A stretch of 64,000 bases of DNA. Source: Paguma larvata. Lineage: Eukaryota; Chordata; Mammalia; Carnivora; Viverridae. The stretch's first letter is position 1. Every line of letters starts with the position of its first letter. The notes beneath the pieces were generated by a model. That model was not told the origin of the DNA. It saw only the letters and a program-made list of their open reading frames with translations, and made no database searches. Positions 32,790 to 44,062 of this stretch are shown here, piece by piece. The position numbers were made by a program, and so were the translations under genes. The stretch is taken from NCBI GenBank assembly GCA_030068075.1, contig CM057844.1:3844001-3908000 (forward strand), in the 5' to 3' direction.

Positions 32790-33290
32790 CCCCACTCTTC
32801 CAGAAGACTCTTGTAGTTGACACTTGTGGATGTTCGACCTCCTTCCTCTTGACCCTCACCTTTCAGGCTACCACCCCCTGTTGCAAACACATGCAGCTTC
32901 TGGCCTGAAGGCCATTTCAGGCTGCAACAGCTGGCACAGCCAGCACAAGGCAGGCCCAAGTGCTAGGTGATGAATGCCTCCAGGAGCAAATCTTAGCAAT
33001 GAACAATGGGAGTTGGTGGACAACTCCAAATTCCCTGCTCCTTAGTGAAACAATTCTGAGGAACATTCTACCCACTCTCCCCAATATATCCAGCAGGACT
33101 GAGTCCCAGTATCCCACAGTACCACAGCAGTCACATGCTCAGGACCACACCTGCGCTGTTGGATTCCTCCCCTCTTTGCCTCCCTTCCCCACTCTCCTAC
33201 CAATGCTCCCCAGGGTCACTTGTCAAATCAATGACTGCATTCAATTCTTGTCCCAGAGTCTGCCTCTTGGCAACTCAAACTTAGCTTTAA
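32790..33290 (+). mobile_element. Copy C of the unnamed repeat family
   Basis: The longest copy. Its right end 'cccagagtctgcctcttggc' then 'aactcaaacttag' aligns with the ends of copies A and D. Pyrimidine-rich upstream part. The open frame at 32960-33403 lies mostly in it and has no known domain. Confidence 0.45.
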
Positions 33291-34525
33291 ATCACCAAAA
33301 TTCATTACAATTCCAAAGGCAATCTTGTACCTGTTCTAAACATAATAGTATACATAATTCAATCAAATTATTATATAAAGAAGACAGAGTAAAAGAGAAA
33401 TGAAGCTAAGATAGTTCAATGAAGTCCCCCAAAATTTCTGCACTAATACTTATGGTGGATGGACCACAAATTTGGAGCTATGCTTTATAGGCAGACAAAT
33501 GTTGTTACGACATTCCCAGTAGCCACAAAATTACAAAAAAATAAAATAAAATAACAAGTAGCAGCTCAGAAGAAAAACATTTTTTGCTGCCAGGAACTCC
33601 TACAAGGAGTTTCTCTTGCTGTGCCCCATAAAAGAGTCCCTGTGTGAACAGTACACAGGGTCTTCACCAACACACAGGAGCACAGCTATGTCAGCCAGCC
33701 ATCCTCAACAAACCCAGATCAAGATAGAATGCAGAGCACATAGGCCAAAGCAAAGAAGTCTCTATGTGTAACTGTCTCATGACGATCCAAGCTAGGAGTA
33801 GTTTTAGTCACTCAGGAGTTGTGGTTTTCAAATTGGGTTCCTTTGGCCACTTGGAGAGGCCATGGTGTGTCTGATGCTCAGAAACCATTGTCCCAGCAGC
33901 TCTGCCTGAATCTGTCTTTATATTAGGATTGATATAATGCTCCATTTGAAGAAAGGATTGTGTCAATTTAAAAAGCGTGAAAATGCAAATATGTGGAAGG
34001 CGTTTTCGTCCTTCCCTGCCTAGCTCTGGGTGAAGTTACACAGCACAGGCTGGGGCTTATCTCTCTGGCAGACACCTGGAGAAACTGCCTCAGATCACAG
34101 AGAACCAGCTCTGGCCATTGCCTGGGGCATGTTGGCCAGTGGCGTGAAACCGGAGTCCCATCCCAGGGTCCTGCCAAAGAGAACACCTCCTTCCAGACAC
34201 TTGGGCGCTACTATTTCTGGCCTGAAGGCCATTTCAGGCTTACCAGCTGTAAGATTCCTGGATCCATCCTTGGAGTCAGTCAGAAACATGCTTTGAAGAT
34301 GATTCCTTCAGAGAAACCCCAATACTCCCAAGGACTTTGAAAAGCTTGTCACTTCAAAGCACTTTTGGACAGTTTTTAGCTTTGAAATACAAGAGTAAGG
34401 TTAGGAATGCTTTGCTTCCTTCTAGGTCAGGCTGCCTGCAGATATAGACCCTTTACTCTGCTGCCTTATTGCTATATTATTGTTATATTACAGTATATGA
34501 CAAGAGTTTATTAACACTGTACTAC
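33291..34525. other. Unrecognised sequence
   Basis: No exon or family recognised. A short inverted repeat 'aactcc-tacaa-ggagtt' lies at 33595-33611. A 26-base string starting at 34215 duplicates one at 32898. Confidence 0.45.
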
Positions 34526-34529
34526 ATCC

Positions 34530-34850
34530 ACTAGTGATAGTGAAAGTCATCCTACACAATAAACTCTCTTCTCTCTTGTCTCCCTCATACCAACCACAAA
34601 GGTTTTCAAATGTAAGTGGAGGTTAATTTATTTCTTTTTCTTAATATTTTGCATTTTATTTATTATTTTGTATTATATTACAGTATTGTAACCATTCTTA
34701 TATGAATATTTTGGGATTGTGGAATGAATCATCTGAGTTTCCATTATTTCTTTATGGGGACATTTGCTTCGATATACAAGTGCTTTGGATTACAAGCATG
34801 TTTCTGGAATGAATTATGCTTGTAAATCAAGGTTTACATGATGTATATAT
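34530..34850. mobile_element. Tigger-like mariner transposon end
   Basis: 'atttgcttcgatatacaagt', 'gctttggattacaagcatgt' and 'ttgtaaatcaaggtttacat' resemble the terminal region of a Tigger-type DNA transposon. No transposase frame remains. Confidence 0.5.
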
Positions 34851-34862
34851 GTATACATATAT

Positions 34863-35205
34863 ACATGAAGGTGGAAACATTACAAGTGATCCCACAGAAA
34901 TACAAAGGATCATAAGAGACTGGTATGATGCCAACAAATTGGACAACCTATAAGAAGTGGATAAATTCCTACCAACTATATTTGAGACTGAATCCTGAAG
35001 AAACAGAAAATCTAAATAGATGAACTATGAGTAAGGAGATTGAATCAATAGTCGAAAACCTTCCAATGAAGAAAAGCCCAGGACCAGATGGTTTCACTGG
35101 TGAGTTCTAACAAAAAATTTAAAGAAGAATTAACATGACTTCTTCTCAAATTCTTTCAAAAACTTGAGGAGGATGGAACACTCCTAGACTCCATTTTGGT
35201 CAATC
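34863..35205 (+). mobile_element. Old L1 ORF2 internal fragment
   Basis: 'gccaacaaattggacaacct', 'gtaaggagattgaatcaata', 'aaaagcccaggaccagatgg' and 'tttaaagaagaattaacatg' encode the start of the L1 reverse-transcriptase domain (the SPGPDGFTGEF segment). Frame broken, both ends truncated. Confidence 0.9.
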
Positions 35206-35639
35206 ATATCAACTTCCTGGCTTCACTCCCATTTTAAGTGCTCAGTGAAACCCCAACTGTTAATCAACCCAACTTCCACCATCTGGGAATTGTCTTTGTT
35301 TCAGCTGACAAAGCCATACTACCTAGCAGGTTGGAACCACTATTAATTTACAGCCTCCTATCTCACTTCAAACCATTAGGACTTCTCAAGGATCCCTTTA
35401 TCTTTGACTCATTTCCTTTCAATAGTTGGCTAGTTCAGAACTTTTCCTCTGCACAATCTAAAAACACCGTCACCCACTCTTCCCCTTCAGCAAATAACAA
35501 ACCCATCAGAGAAAAAAGCCTTCAAATGCAAACTTATCAACTTCCTATGCCAACCCAAGTGTGTCCACAACCAGCCCTCTCATCTTGTGCATTTCAGAAA
35601 TATCTGGTGAGCACCTGTGGGAAGCAAGCAGTGTGCCAG
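35206..35639. other. No recognised element
   Basis: Falls in a 179-codon open frame (35238-35777) that runs on into the L2 remnant. No domain, signal peptide or membrane segment is evident, so I do not call it a gene. Confidence 0.4.
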
Positions 35640-36060
35640 TCCCTGAACTCCCCAGAACTCCGGGTCCAGATCCATCTCCCTGAGCTCTCCCTTCTGACTG
35701 CCACAGCACCACCTACTGGACAGCTCCACCCAGTTGGCACAGGCCACCTTTACCTCAACAGACATAAAGTGAACTGATTACTTTCCCACTGAAACCCAAC
35801 TCCATCTGCCCTATGGCCAAAACCAAAAATTTGGGAGTCCTCTTCGATCTCACTCCCCTTCACTTTCAGCCCACTCATCCAATACCACGTCCTGCTGATT
35901 GTACTTGCTGAAAAGTCTTGAGTCCATTTCTGTCTTCAACATGTCTTACCTTTATTATCTCTTCCATCTCCCAAACTGATACCCTCTAACTCATCCTCTT
36001 TGGGTCACTTGGGATGATTTTCCTAAAACAAATGATCCTGGTAAGGGAAGGCCTAGCAGA
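35640..36060 (+). mobile_element. L2 LINE fragment (reverse-transcriptase to 3' region)
   Basis: 'ggtccagatccatctccctg', 'actggacagctccacccagt', 'aatttgggagtcctcttcga', 'cactttcagcccactcatcc' and 'aatgatcctggtaagggaag' follow the sense order of L2. Ancient, frame lost. Confidence 0.65.
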
Positions 36061-37030
36061 GTCTCCTCTAAAATCCCTTGCATAAGAAGAAGGGTGACCT
36101 GAAGCAGAAAAGAGGGAAAAGAGAGAAAGAATTTCCTTCTGATCACCATAAAGGATCAATGTATCCCCAAGCTCTAAGCCATAAAGCATAATTTTGCCTG
36201 GAAGACTTTCAAAGCAGAATCTGCACATTGCCCATCATCACCATTAAACCTTATGAGTAACTGGCTACTGAGCGTTCTGGAAGTGTTCATACATGGCCAG
36301 AGATGTAGCTACAGTGTAGTAGGGGGACCAACCACATGTATTTAAATTAAGACAAATTTAAAGCAAATCTAGCTTGTGCACTTTATTTGCTCAACCCAAT
36401 TCCCCAGTTTAAGAAAAATGCTCCCTCACAACATCAGATGAGATAATACAAGAGAAGTGCCTCACACCAGACCTGCCATCAACTCTACCTAAACAGTAAA
36501 GACCATCACCCTCCCCCTCCTCTCTCTACAATGCTGTTAAAGCTATGTAGGTTATATTTATAACCTATTTGACTGCTTTTCCATATGTTTTCTTATGTTT
36601 TTATTCACTCTCAAGATCCTTCAATAAAACCAAAGGATACAAACGAAGCTGTTCCCATTTTAAAGGGGTGTGTAGTATGTGTGTATATACATACATGATC
36701 ATATGAATGTACATCTGGTTCTTGATATTTTTTAAATTCCAGATGTGACGCCTCCTCCCACACACACACACACATAAAAAATTTAACACACTCATATTCT
36801 AGTATCACAAAGGGACTATGTCACCATATGGAACTAAGAAGTCAAATAATTTCCTACTCCAGTGTGCCATGTTAAGGACATACCGTCTGCCAAACAGTGG
36901 AAGTATGTGCTAACAATATACATCATTACATTTACTTGACAAACCAAGTGGCAAATATCTCCCAATTAACTAGCAAGAATGTCAATGGTATTCATTTATA
37001 GTCCATATTTAGGTGGGGTCCTAATTGTTC
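36061..37030. other. No recognised element
   Basis: Single-copy-looking sequence. A short CA run lies at 36761-36774. Open frames here lack domains. Confidence 0.5.
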
Positions 37031-37034
37031 TATT

Positions 37035-37427
37035 TCCATACCTGGACCAACAGAAGACTGGAATACTGGTCTCAAACCGGGCATGGGGTATGGTGAGTTC
37101 TGACCCTGTGATTCTTAAAATTATGTCTCAACCTGGTTCGACAATGGTACCCAGTTGCTTGGTCAAACACCAGCCTTGATGTTGTGTGAACATGGTTTTT
37201 TGTTCAGATTTGGATTAAAATCAGTAGACTTTGAGCAGATTAACCACCAGAATGTGAATGGACCTCATCTAATCAGTTGAAGGCCCTAAAAGAGAAGACT
37301 GAGCCCCCCCCCACCGAAAGGAAAGAAATTCTGCCTCCATGCAGATTCAAGCCTCCCAGCGCTCCCTCCAAATTTGAGATGCTAGCCTCTACAATAGTGT
37401 GAGCCAATCTTTAAATAAATCTCTTTA
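37035..37427 (+). mobile_element. Ancient interspersed repeat, possibly MLT-like LTR
   Basis: 'gacctcatctaatcagttga', 'aggccctaaaagagaagact', 'ctgcctccatgcagattcaa' and 'gtgtgagccaatctttaaat' are familiar from an old mammalian repeat whose end commonly passes into a tetranucleotide repeat, as here. Family name uncertain. Confidence 0.4.
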
Positions 37428-37434
37428 GATAGAC

Positions 37435-37491
<57 letters not shown>

Positions 37492-37496
37492 TAGAT

Positions 37497-37546
<50 letters not shown>
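37428..37546. repeat. (GATA)n tetranucleotide microsatellite
   Basis: Two long GATA blocks separated by 'tatagatgat' near 37489-37498, about 28 units in total. It grew from the A/T-rich end of the repeat to its left. Confidence 0.98.
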
Positions 37547-37547
<1 letters not shown>

Positions 37548-37637
37548 TCTAGAGATATACATATTATAGTATAGATAATGTTATGAATATCTGAAGAGGA
37601 TTGGTGTTTGCACTAAGTGTGGATAGATACATGATGA

Positions 37638-37669
37638 GAGAGCGAGAGAGAGAGAGAGAGAGAGAGAGA
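37638..37669. repeat. (GA)n microsatellite
   Basis: About sixteen GA units with two early interruptions. Confidence 0.95.
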
Positions 37670-37783
37670 TGTCCTGAAAGATAGAGACCCTGAAGCTTTA
37701 AACTTGATACTAAGTGTGGACTTGAGATATAGAAAATGAAAGTCAGTGAGTCAACCTAACCAAGACATCAGTAGGAAGGAGCT

Positions 37784-37818
37784 GGAAGAAAGAAAGAAAG
37801 GCAAAGAGAGAGAGAGAC

Positions 37819-37851
<33 letters not shown>
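37784..37851. repeat. (GAAA)/(GA)n microsatellite
   Basis: GAAA units followed by about twenty GA units with a few interruptions. It is the third simple repeat within 425 bases. Confidence 0.95.
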
Positions 37852-38870
37852 TCATATCCAAGGACATAACACCAGGAAATCCAAACCAGTTTTTTCCTCC
37901 ATGCAAATATTTCTCTTACTTAGACAAACTAAAACAATATATGAACAAACAGAATAGTGATTCTCTAATTGAATTGGTTAAGAAAGAATATTCAACATAA
38001 GATCATCTGCCTTCTCCAGCCTTTCTTTCAGATTCCCTTTCCTTCCTAAATATGACTGTGTCCAACAATCATTAAACTTTGTTGTTAAGTTCACTTATTG
38101 CCTTAGGATGAAGCCAGAAGTCATCGGCTGTCTGAAGACCATTCTCTACTCTTTCTTTCTAAATTCAAAAAGAAAAAAAAATTACAAAATATATCCTAAA
38201 CTTCCACCCAAGACTTTTGTTTGAGTCAATCCTATAGAATCATGGCTGTGCTTACAGGGGTCTGGTTATCCCTTGTGAAGAAGACATCAACTTTTCATGC
38301 ATACCTCTAGACTCTGCCTGGAGCTCTTGCCCTGGACTGTTCCTAAAAGCACTATCAACATGACTCTTGGAAACTGAGTTATACTGAAGGAGGTGGGAAG
38401 AAACCCCAAAGGTGAGGCTCAAGATTGTTGAGTCTACACAGGTGTTTTGACCCTCGGCCATGACATACTTTTGACACTAAGATTCTTAGAAGAATAACCT
38501 GGAACAATGGGTAAGAGAATCTCTAGTCCAAGGTGCCCCCTCAGAACACACAATCACAGGCACATCTGCACACACACATTACCCATCCATCACAGTTTCT
38601 ACACATTTTCTCAATAAATGCCCAAAGGCATCACGTACTGTCCTCAGGATAATGGGGTAGTTTTCTCGTGATAAAAATTAATTGCTACTGCAGTTCATTC
38701 ACAGAGAACTGTGTTACCCTGGTATCATTCTCCACTGATTATCAGTAATTTCTTAGAGTCTCCAAGTAGGATCATGTTCTTAGGGGGAAATTTGTATCCT
38801 TCTATTAGAGGACCCACCTATCCTCACCATCTCCAGCAATCCAAAAGCCTCCTTTTGAATATATGTTCAC
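37852..38870. other. No recognised element
   Basis: About 1 kb without recognised repeats or exons. Confidence 0.5.
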
Positions 38871-38871
38871 T

Positions 38872-39098
38872 TTTTTAAAGTTTATTTATTTATTTATTTA
38901 TTTTGAAAGAGAGAAAGAGAGCACAAGCATGTGTGAGTGGGGGAAGGGCAGAGACATAGGGAGAGAGAGAATCTCAAGCAAGCGCCTCACTGTCAGCACA
39001 GAGCCTGACTCAGGGCTTGATCTCACAAACTGCAAGAGCATGACTTGAGCTGAGAGTAAGAGTCAGACACTTAACCAACTGAGCCCTCCAGGTGCCCT
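38872..39098 (-). mobile_element. CAN-SINE, reverse orientation
   Basis: Antisense tail 'aagtttatttatttatttat', then the antisense body to 'aaccaactgagccctccagg' and 'tgccct'. The B box is mutated. No clear TSD. Confidence 0.93.
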
Positions 39099-39129
39099 CC
39101 TGATTTTATTTTCTCGTTTTATCACTGTC

Positions 39130-39598
39130 TGCAAAGGTGCATTAGCCAGGGTTCTGCTGTAATAATGTAAAAATCACATTGGCTTATAAGAGCAAATGTT
39201 TATTCCACACACACATAGGTCTGCAGATCGGCTGGTCCCAGTTAGACTCCAGGCTTTGTTTATGGGTCCAGATTGCTATCATGTTTACATTCCAGAATCC
39301 AGACTGAAATAGCAATGGTTACATGCGGCATGCTTTTTTCACAGGGGAAGCTGAAGTTCAAAACATCAAGCCAAACCATGCAAACACATTTAAAGCCTCT
39401 GCCCAGACACAACTCATGCCAATTCTTCCCTCATTTCATTGGAAGAGGAAGTTCCACATGGGAACCAATGTCAGTGGCACCCACTGCCACTCCTATGGGA
39501 GGTACCATTAAATCTCTGAACAAGGAACATGAATGGAGAACCCTCTTATGAGGAAGTAATGAGAATCTGGAACAATAATAATCCAATCTACCACAAGG
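39130..39598 (-). mobile_element. Ancient LTR remnant (MLT-like)
   Basis: 'cattagccagggttctgctg', 'ggtctgcagatcggctggtc', 'tttaaagcctctgcccagac' and the terminal 'caatctaccaca' follow the antisense of an old mammalian LTR that begins 'tgtggtagatt'. No viral coding sequence is present. Confidence 0.45.
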
Positions 39599-39645
39599 AT
39601 AGATTATTATTGAAACATATTATTGAATTTACTCTGGGCTTTTTT

Positions 39646-39848
39646 ATTTATTTTTGAAGGGAGAGAGAGAGAGAGAGAGAGCATGAGCAGGAGAGGGGCA
39701 GAGCGAGGGGGAGACACAGAATCAGAGGTGGCTCCAGGCTCCCCAGTTGTCAGTACAGAGCCCAACACAGGGCTTGAACTCACAAGCTTTTAGATCATGA
39801 CCTGAGCCGAGGTGAGACACTTAACTCTCTGAGCCACCCATGCACCCC
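39646..39848 (-). mobile_element. CAN-SINE, reverse orientation
   Basis: 'atttatttttgaagggag' tail to 'gagccacccatgcacccc' head. TSD 'actctgggctttttt' (39631-39645) / 'actctaggctttttt' (39849-39863), one mismatch. The GA run at 39659-39681 is the antisense CT tract. Confidence 0.96.
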
Positions 39849-39865
39849 ACTCTAGGCTTTTTTTT

Positions 39866-40192
39866 TTTTAGGCATTATCTAGTATATCCTTCTCCATGAG
39901 GACCCACAGGAGAAATTTCACTTCAATCTCAAGTCTTGCATAGTTGGATTTCTGGCAAAGGATTGCTTTCATTTTATAGACACTCAGCAATGTTTACATT
40001 GGCTGCTTTCTGCTCACCTCCAGAAACTGTGCACGATGCAGTCTTATCCTTGGTTTCTGCCTTTATTTTCCTTCAGCCTAATTGTCTCCTTCTTGTCATT
40101 CAGTTCAATCTCAATGTTTGAAGGTCATTTCCTCTGTGTGTGCATGTGTGTGTGAACTCATAGGCATTTCTGTATCCAATAAATATACGTAT
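39866..40192. other. No recognised element
   Basis: About 330 bases without recognised repeats or exons. A short GT run lies near 40135-40153. Confidence 0.5.
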
Positions 40193-40194
40193 AT

Positions 40195-40745
40195 TTTTTT
40201 TAATTTCTTTCTGTGACTAAGTAACACTTTTAAGAAATTTAAACAGTACAGATGGCATGCAGAGAATAAAAGAGTTTCTCTCCTATCCTTGTCTCTGTGC
40301 CTACATTTCCCATCCCATCCAGAGGTAGCCACTGTACCATGTTCAGATAATGTGACCCTGAGTCTTATCTATCAGAAGTATTCTAGTAGAATTTCTGTAA
40401 CAAGGAAATGCATGCATTTTAAATTTTGGAAGATACTGCCTGATTGTTTTCCAAAAATCTTGTATTAGTTTACAGCCTAATCCAATTTGAAAATAAACTA
40501 TTATAAAATTAAAAAAAAATTAGCAATGTATCAGAGTAACTGTTTTCCCACAACCTCACCAGCACCATGTATTATCAGAGATTACCCTCAGCATGCTTTC
40601 AAAGTTTTCATCTCTACCCAACCGATAAGGGAAAATGTTTCAAAACCATTTCTATTTCTTTTCTGTTCATATCCTCTGGAAATATTTTTTCTTGCCGATT
40701 TATAAACACTCTTTGTATATTAAAGAAATTAATTTAGAAAAACAT
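40195..40745 (-). mobile_element. Old L1 3' region
   Basis: 'cccatcccatccagaggtag', 'gatactgcctgattgttttc', 'cacaacctcaccagcaccat', 'ctgttcatatcctctggaaa' and 'ctctttgtatattaaagaaa' follow the antisense order of L1M. Confidence 0.65.
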
Positions 40746-42785
40746 TACTTATTTGAAAAATAGCAAATAATTCTTTTTGAAAAGGGATAAAAAGACACAT
40801 GCAGAGATAAATGGAATAAGTGGATAATGACCACTTAAAACACATACTTGGGAAAGCATAGGGTAGTCCTTGGGTCTTAGCAAGAAATCTTTATTTTCTC
40901 ATGCTTCTGTCCCCTTCCTCACTCCTTTCTTTGAAGCCATATGTTTTGGTATCATGATCTCTCTGAGGCAGGACAAAACTCCTTATTCAGTTGGCAAAAA
41001 TGAGGTTAATGAGCTCTCCATGGGAAAAGCCTCTTCCTTGAGAGCGTTCTGGCATAATAGAGATTTCTCAGCATTTGTCAAATATCCTTGGATAAATGCT
41101 GCATTTTTGTATATAAGCGCCTACGTACATATTAAGCCAAACAGCATGTTTCCAGGTAACGTGTGTCTATAATCAGTTTATGTCACTTGAGTGAGGCCAA
41201 CCTCAATGTGCTAGCAGGAGAAAGGAGAAAAGTTTGTGAACGTTGGCATGTCAATGACAAACTCACATCTGCCTGCAATCCCTACCCTGGTCCCATCCAA
41301 GTGTTGGTGTGGTCATGGCCAATTCACTTGAAAGCCAATGTTTCCAACCTCACATTAGTAAGAAAACAATGTTTCTAGTCCTTTCTCGGTTTCAGTTTGG
41401 AGGCGTTTTGTTGTCATTATTATTCAAAAAAGAACAGCTCTTTTTTTGCTGCCACACCAATTTGGTTTCCAGACCACAGCTGTCCTGAGGCTGGTCCCCT
41501 CAGTGGTGGTTTGCATTTGTGGGAATCCAGAAATCTCCATGCCTCCTCTGTTCTTCCAAAAATCTAAATCATCCTTGATGCTTTAAAATGAAGCAATATC
41601 TTCAGAACTAAAAAAGAGCATTTTTGCAATTGTTCTGGTATTTTTAACCATTTGCAAATAAGTTAAGTTCGCTTAAAACAGAATGAAAGCATTTAGAACT
41701 TCAAATATTTTAGTAAGTTATGTATGGGCTATTAACAACATTAAACTCCATGTTCAAATCGATTTCAGTGGATTGAGTTTAGGGGCTTGTTTTTGCAGTA
41801 TAAAAACTGAGGACGTATTTCTGACAAACTGTGATAACACCAAATAACCATATCTTCTGCATTGTCCTCTTTACAGCCCGTCGCTTGCTTTACATTATTC
41901 CTGTATTTACCTATCTGTATGAAACTTGCTCAAGAAAAAAACATAAGATTGACATGGTAAAATAGCCATGACCAGGACGAAAGTTTCTTGCCGGTGCATC
42001 ACCGGACGACCTTTCCAATCACTTTTAATTAAGGTAATAACCTACTTTTTGGTTTCCTGGAACATAATAAATTATTTTAGTAAATTAAAGCTTAATGAAT
42101 GTCAAACAGCATTTCACAGTATCCAGATAGAGTTCAGCCACAATAATGGGAGGAAACATACTGTGCCATCCAGTCCATCCTTAAGTGGAGACAAATAGCC
42201 CCTCTTCCATCAGATGCAACATCCAGGTGGAACTGGGTTACACGAGCAATGGGTCATATCACCCTTGTAGTTTTTTTATTCAATAGAAACTGAAATTGCT
42301 TTGCAGTTCCCACCTACTTACCTCAAAGGGATACTAGGAAAATAACATAGTGTCAAAATTGTTTCAGAGAGTAGACTAAGAAAGCAAAATCACTTTTATC
42401 CCCTTTTTGATTGGGAAATAGCAATTAAATCTTTTTTCACAATGTTTTCAGTACTTTAAAAATGAAATTTATGAAATCATATATATGAAATGCATAAAAC
42501 TAAATTCAAAACATATAACTGATTCAAGAACTCATATGAATATATGATGGAATATATATATATATATATATATATATCCAAAGGCAAACTCTCCTGTATA
42601 TTCCAATTGTGTACTGGCAACAGAACAACAACATTTCTTCCCTTAACAGAGATTTAAAATGTGACTTCACCTTTCAGAAATTCAATGGCACATTTCATAA
42701 GTTCACAAAAAGTCACTAAAGCTGTTTGGTTTTGAAACAAATTCACTAAGTTAAACTAAGAAACGGACTATCATAGTTAAGGAAG
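40746..42785. other. 2-kb repeat-poor stretch, candidate conserved noncoding block
   Basis: The longest stretch without any recognised repeat. At 41960-42040, 'cggtgcatcaccggacgacc' and 'ccaatcacttttaattaagg' combine CpGs, a short inverted repeat ('ccggtgcatcaccgg') and TAATTA-type sites. A TA run lies at 42554-42577. No exon recognised. Confidence 0.35.
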
Positions 42786-42788
42786 ATA

Positions 42789-43000
42789 GGGGCTCCTGGG
42801 TGGCTCAGTCAGTTAAGCATCTGACTTCAACTCAGGTCATGATCTCATAGTTTGTGGGTTCGAGCCCCACATAGGGGTCTATGCTGACAGCTTGTGGCCT
42901 GGAGCCTGCTTCAGATTCTGTGTCTCCCCCCCACTCCTGCCCCTCCCCCACTATTCTGTGTCTCTTTCAAAGAAAAGTAAAAACATTTTTAAAAAAAGAA
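42789..43000 (+). mobile_element. CAN-SINE
   Basis: 'ggggctcctgggtggctcag' head, intact A box and B box 'ggttcgagccc', C-rich then A-rich 3' end. One of the better-preserved promoter regions among the SINEs here. Confidence 0.95.
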
Positions 43001-43070
43001 ATATATATATATACATATATATATGTACATATATATATGTATATATATATATGTATGTATGTATGTATCA
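43001..43070. repeat. (TA)n / (TATG)n microsatellite
   Basis: TA alternation with ATAC/ATGT units, grown at the A-rich end of the preceding SINE. Confidence 0.95.
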
Positions 43071-43075
43071 AGTAC

Positions 43076-43199
43076 CAGGGGTGCTTGAGTGTCTTAGTCT
43101 GTTAATCATCCAACTCTTGATCTCAGCTCAGATCTTTATCTCAGGGTCGGGAGTTTCGGCCCAGCATTGGGCCCTGTATCAGGTATGGAGCATACTTTA
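43076..43199 (+). mobile_element. Older CAN-SINE, interrupted at its 3' end
   Basis: 'aggggtgcttgagtgtctta' head to 'gcccagcattgggccctgta' and 'atggagcatacttta'. Its natural continuation ('ctttaaaaaagaaaag') is displaced to 44046-44061 by two later insertions. Confidence 0.9.
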
Positions 43200-43410
43200 A
43201 AATTTTTTTAACGTTTTATTTTTAAGAGACAGAGAGAGACACAGAGCACAAGTGGGGGAGGGGCAGATGGAGACACAAAATCCGAAGCAGGATGCAGGCT
43301 CTGAGCTGTCAGCACAGAGCCGGATGCAGGGCTCAAACCCATGAACCATGAGATCATGACCTGAGCCCAAATAGGACACTCAACCTACTGAGCCACCCTG
43401 GTAATCCTGC
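43200..43410 (-). mobile_element. CAN-SINE inserted into the older SINE
   Basis: Antisense tail 'aaatttttttaacgttttat' to head 'gagccaccctggtaatcctg'. TSD 'atggagcatacttta' (43185-43199) / 'atggagcctacttta' (43411-43425), one mismatch. Confidence 0.96.
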
Positions 43411-43425
43411 ATGGAGCCTACTTTA

Positions 43426-44035
43426 TTTTTTTTTTTTTCATTGACTTTATTTATTTATTTATTTATTTTTATTTTTATTTTATTTTTTTTTGTTATAATA
43501 GTTTATTTTCAAATTGGTTTACATATAACACCCAGTGTTCATCCCAACATGTGCCCTTTTTAATGCCCATCACCCCCTCTCCCCCCTCCGTCATCCCCCT
43601 TACCCTCAGTTTTTTCTTAGTCTTTGAGAGTCTCTTATGTTTTATCTCCCTCCCTCTCTGTGTCTTTTTTTTCTTTCCCCTCTTCCCCTCCCCCTGGTTT
43701 TTGCTTAGTTTCACAAAGTCCACCTATTCGTGGAAACATATGGTATCTGTCTTTTTCTGACTGACTTATTTCACTTAACATAATACCCTCCAGTTCCATC
43801 CATGTTGCTACACATGGCCAGATTTCATTTTTTCTCATTGCCACGTAGTAGTCCATTGTATATAAGTACCATAACTTCTTTATCCATTCGTCAGTTGATG
43901 GGCACTTGGTCTCTTTCCATGATTTGGCTATTGTCGAAAGTGCTGCTATGAACATTGGGGTACACGTGCTCCTATGCATCAGCATTCCTGTGTCTCTTGG
44001 GTAGATTCCTAAAAAAATGAAAATAGAGCTACCCT
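43426..44035 (-). mobile_element. Cat-type L1 3' end, 5'-inverted, at the same target
   Basis: Poly(T) then antisense 3' UTR ('attttcaaattggtttacat') and antisense ORF2 end ('tgctgctatgaacattgggg'), to about 44010. The last 25 bases ('aaaatagagctaccctatgg') are sense L1, a short 5' inversion. TSD 'atggagcctacttta' exact at 43411-43425 and 44036-44050. Confidence 0.92.
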
Positions 44036-44062
44036 ATGGAGCCTACTTTAAAAAAGAAAAGA

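Noticed and set aside
32960..33403. 147-codon plus-strand frame
   Set aside because: Lies mainly in copy C of the unnamed repeat family and shows no domain or membrane features.
33595..33611. Short hairpin 'aactcc-tacaa-ggagtt' as an RNA gene
   Set aside because: A six-base stem is expected by chance in this length of sequence, and no longer stem suggests a microRNA.
35238..35777. 179-codon plus-strand open frame, the longest here
   Set aside because: Its 3' third lies in an L2 remnant. There is no domain, no signal peptide and no supporting context. An ATG-to-stop frame of this length can arise by chance in pyrimidine-rich DNA.
37428..37546. CRISPR-like regular repeats
   Set aside because: A 4-base tandem repeat without spacers in a mammalian genome. 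It is a microsatellite.
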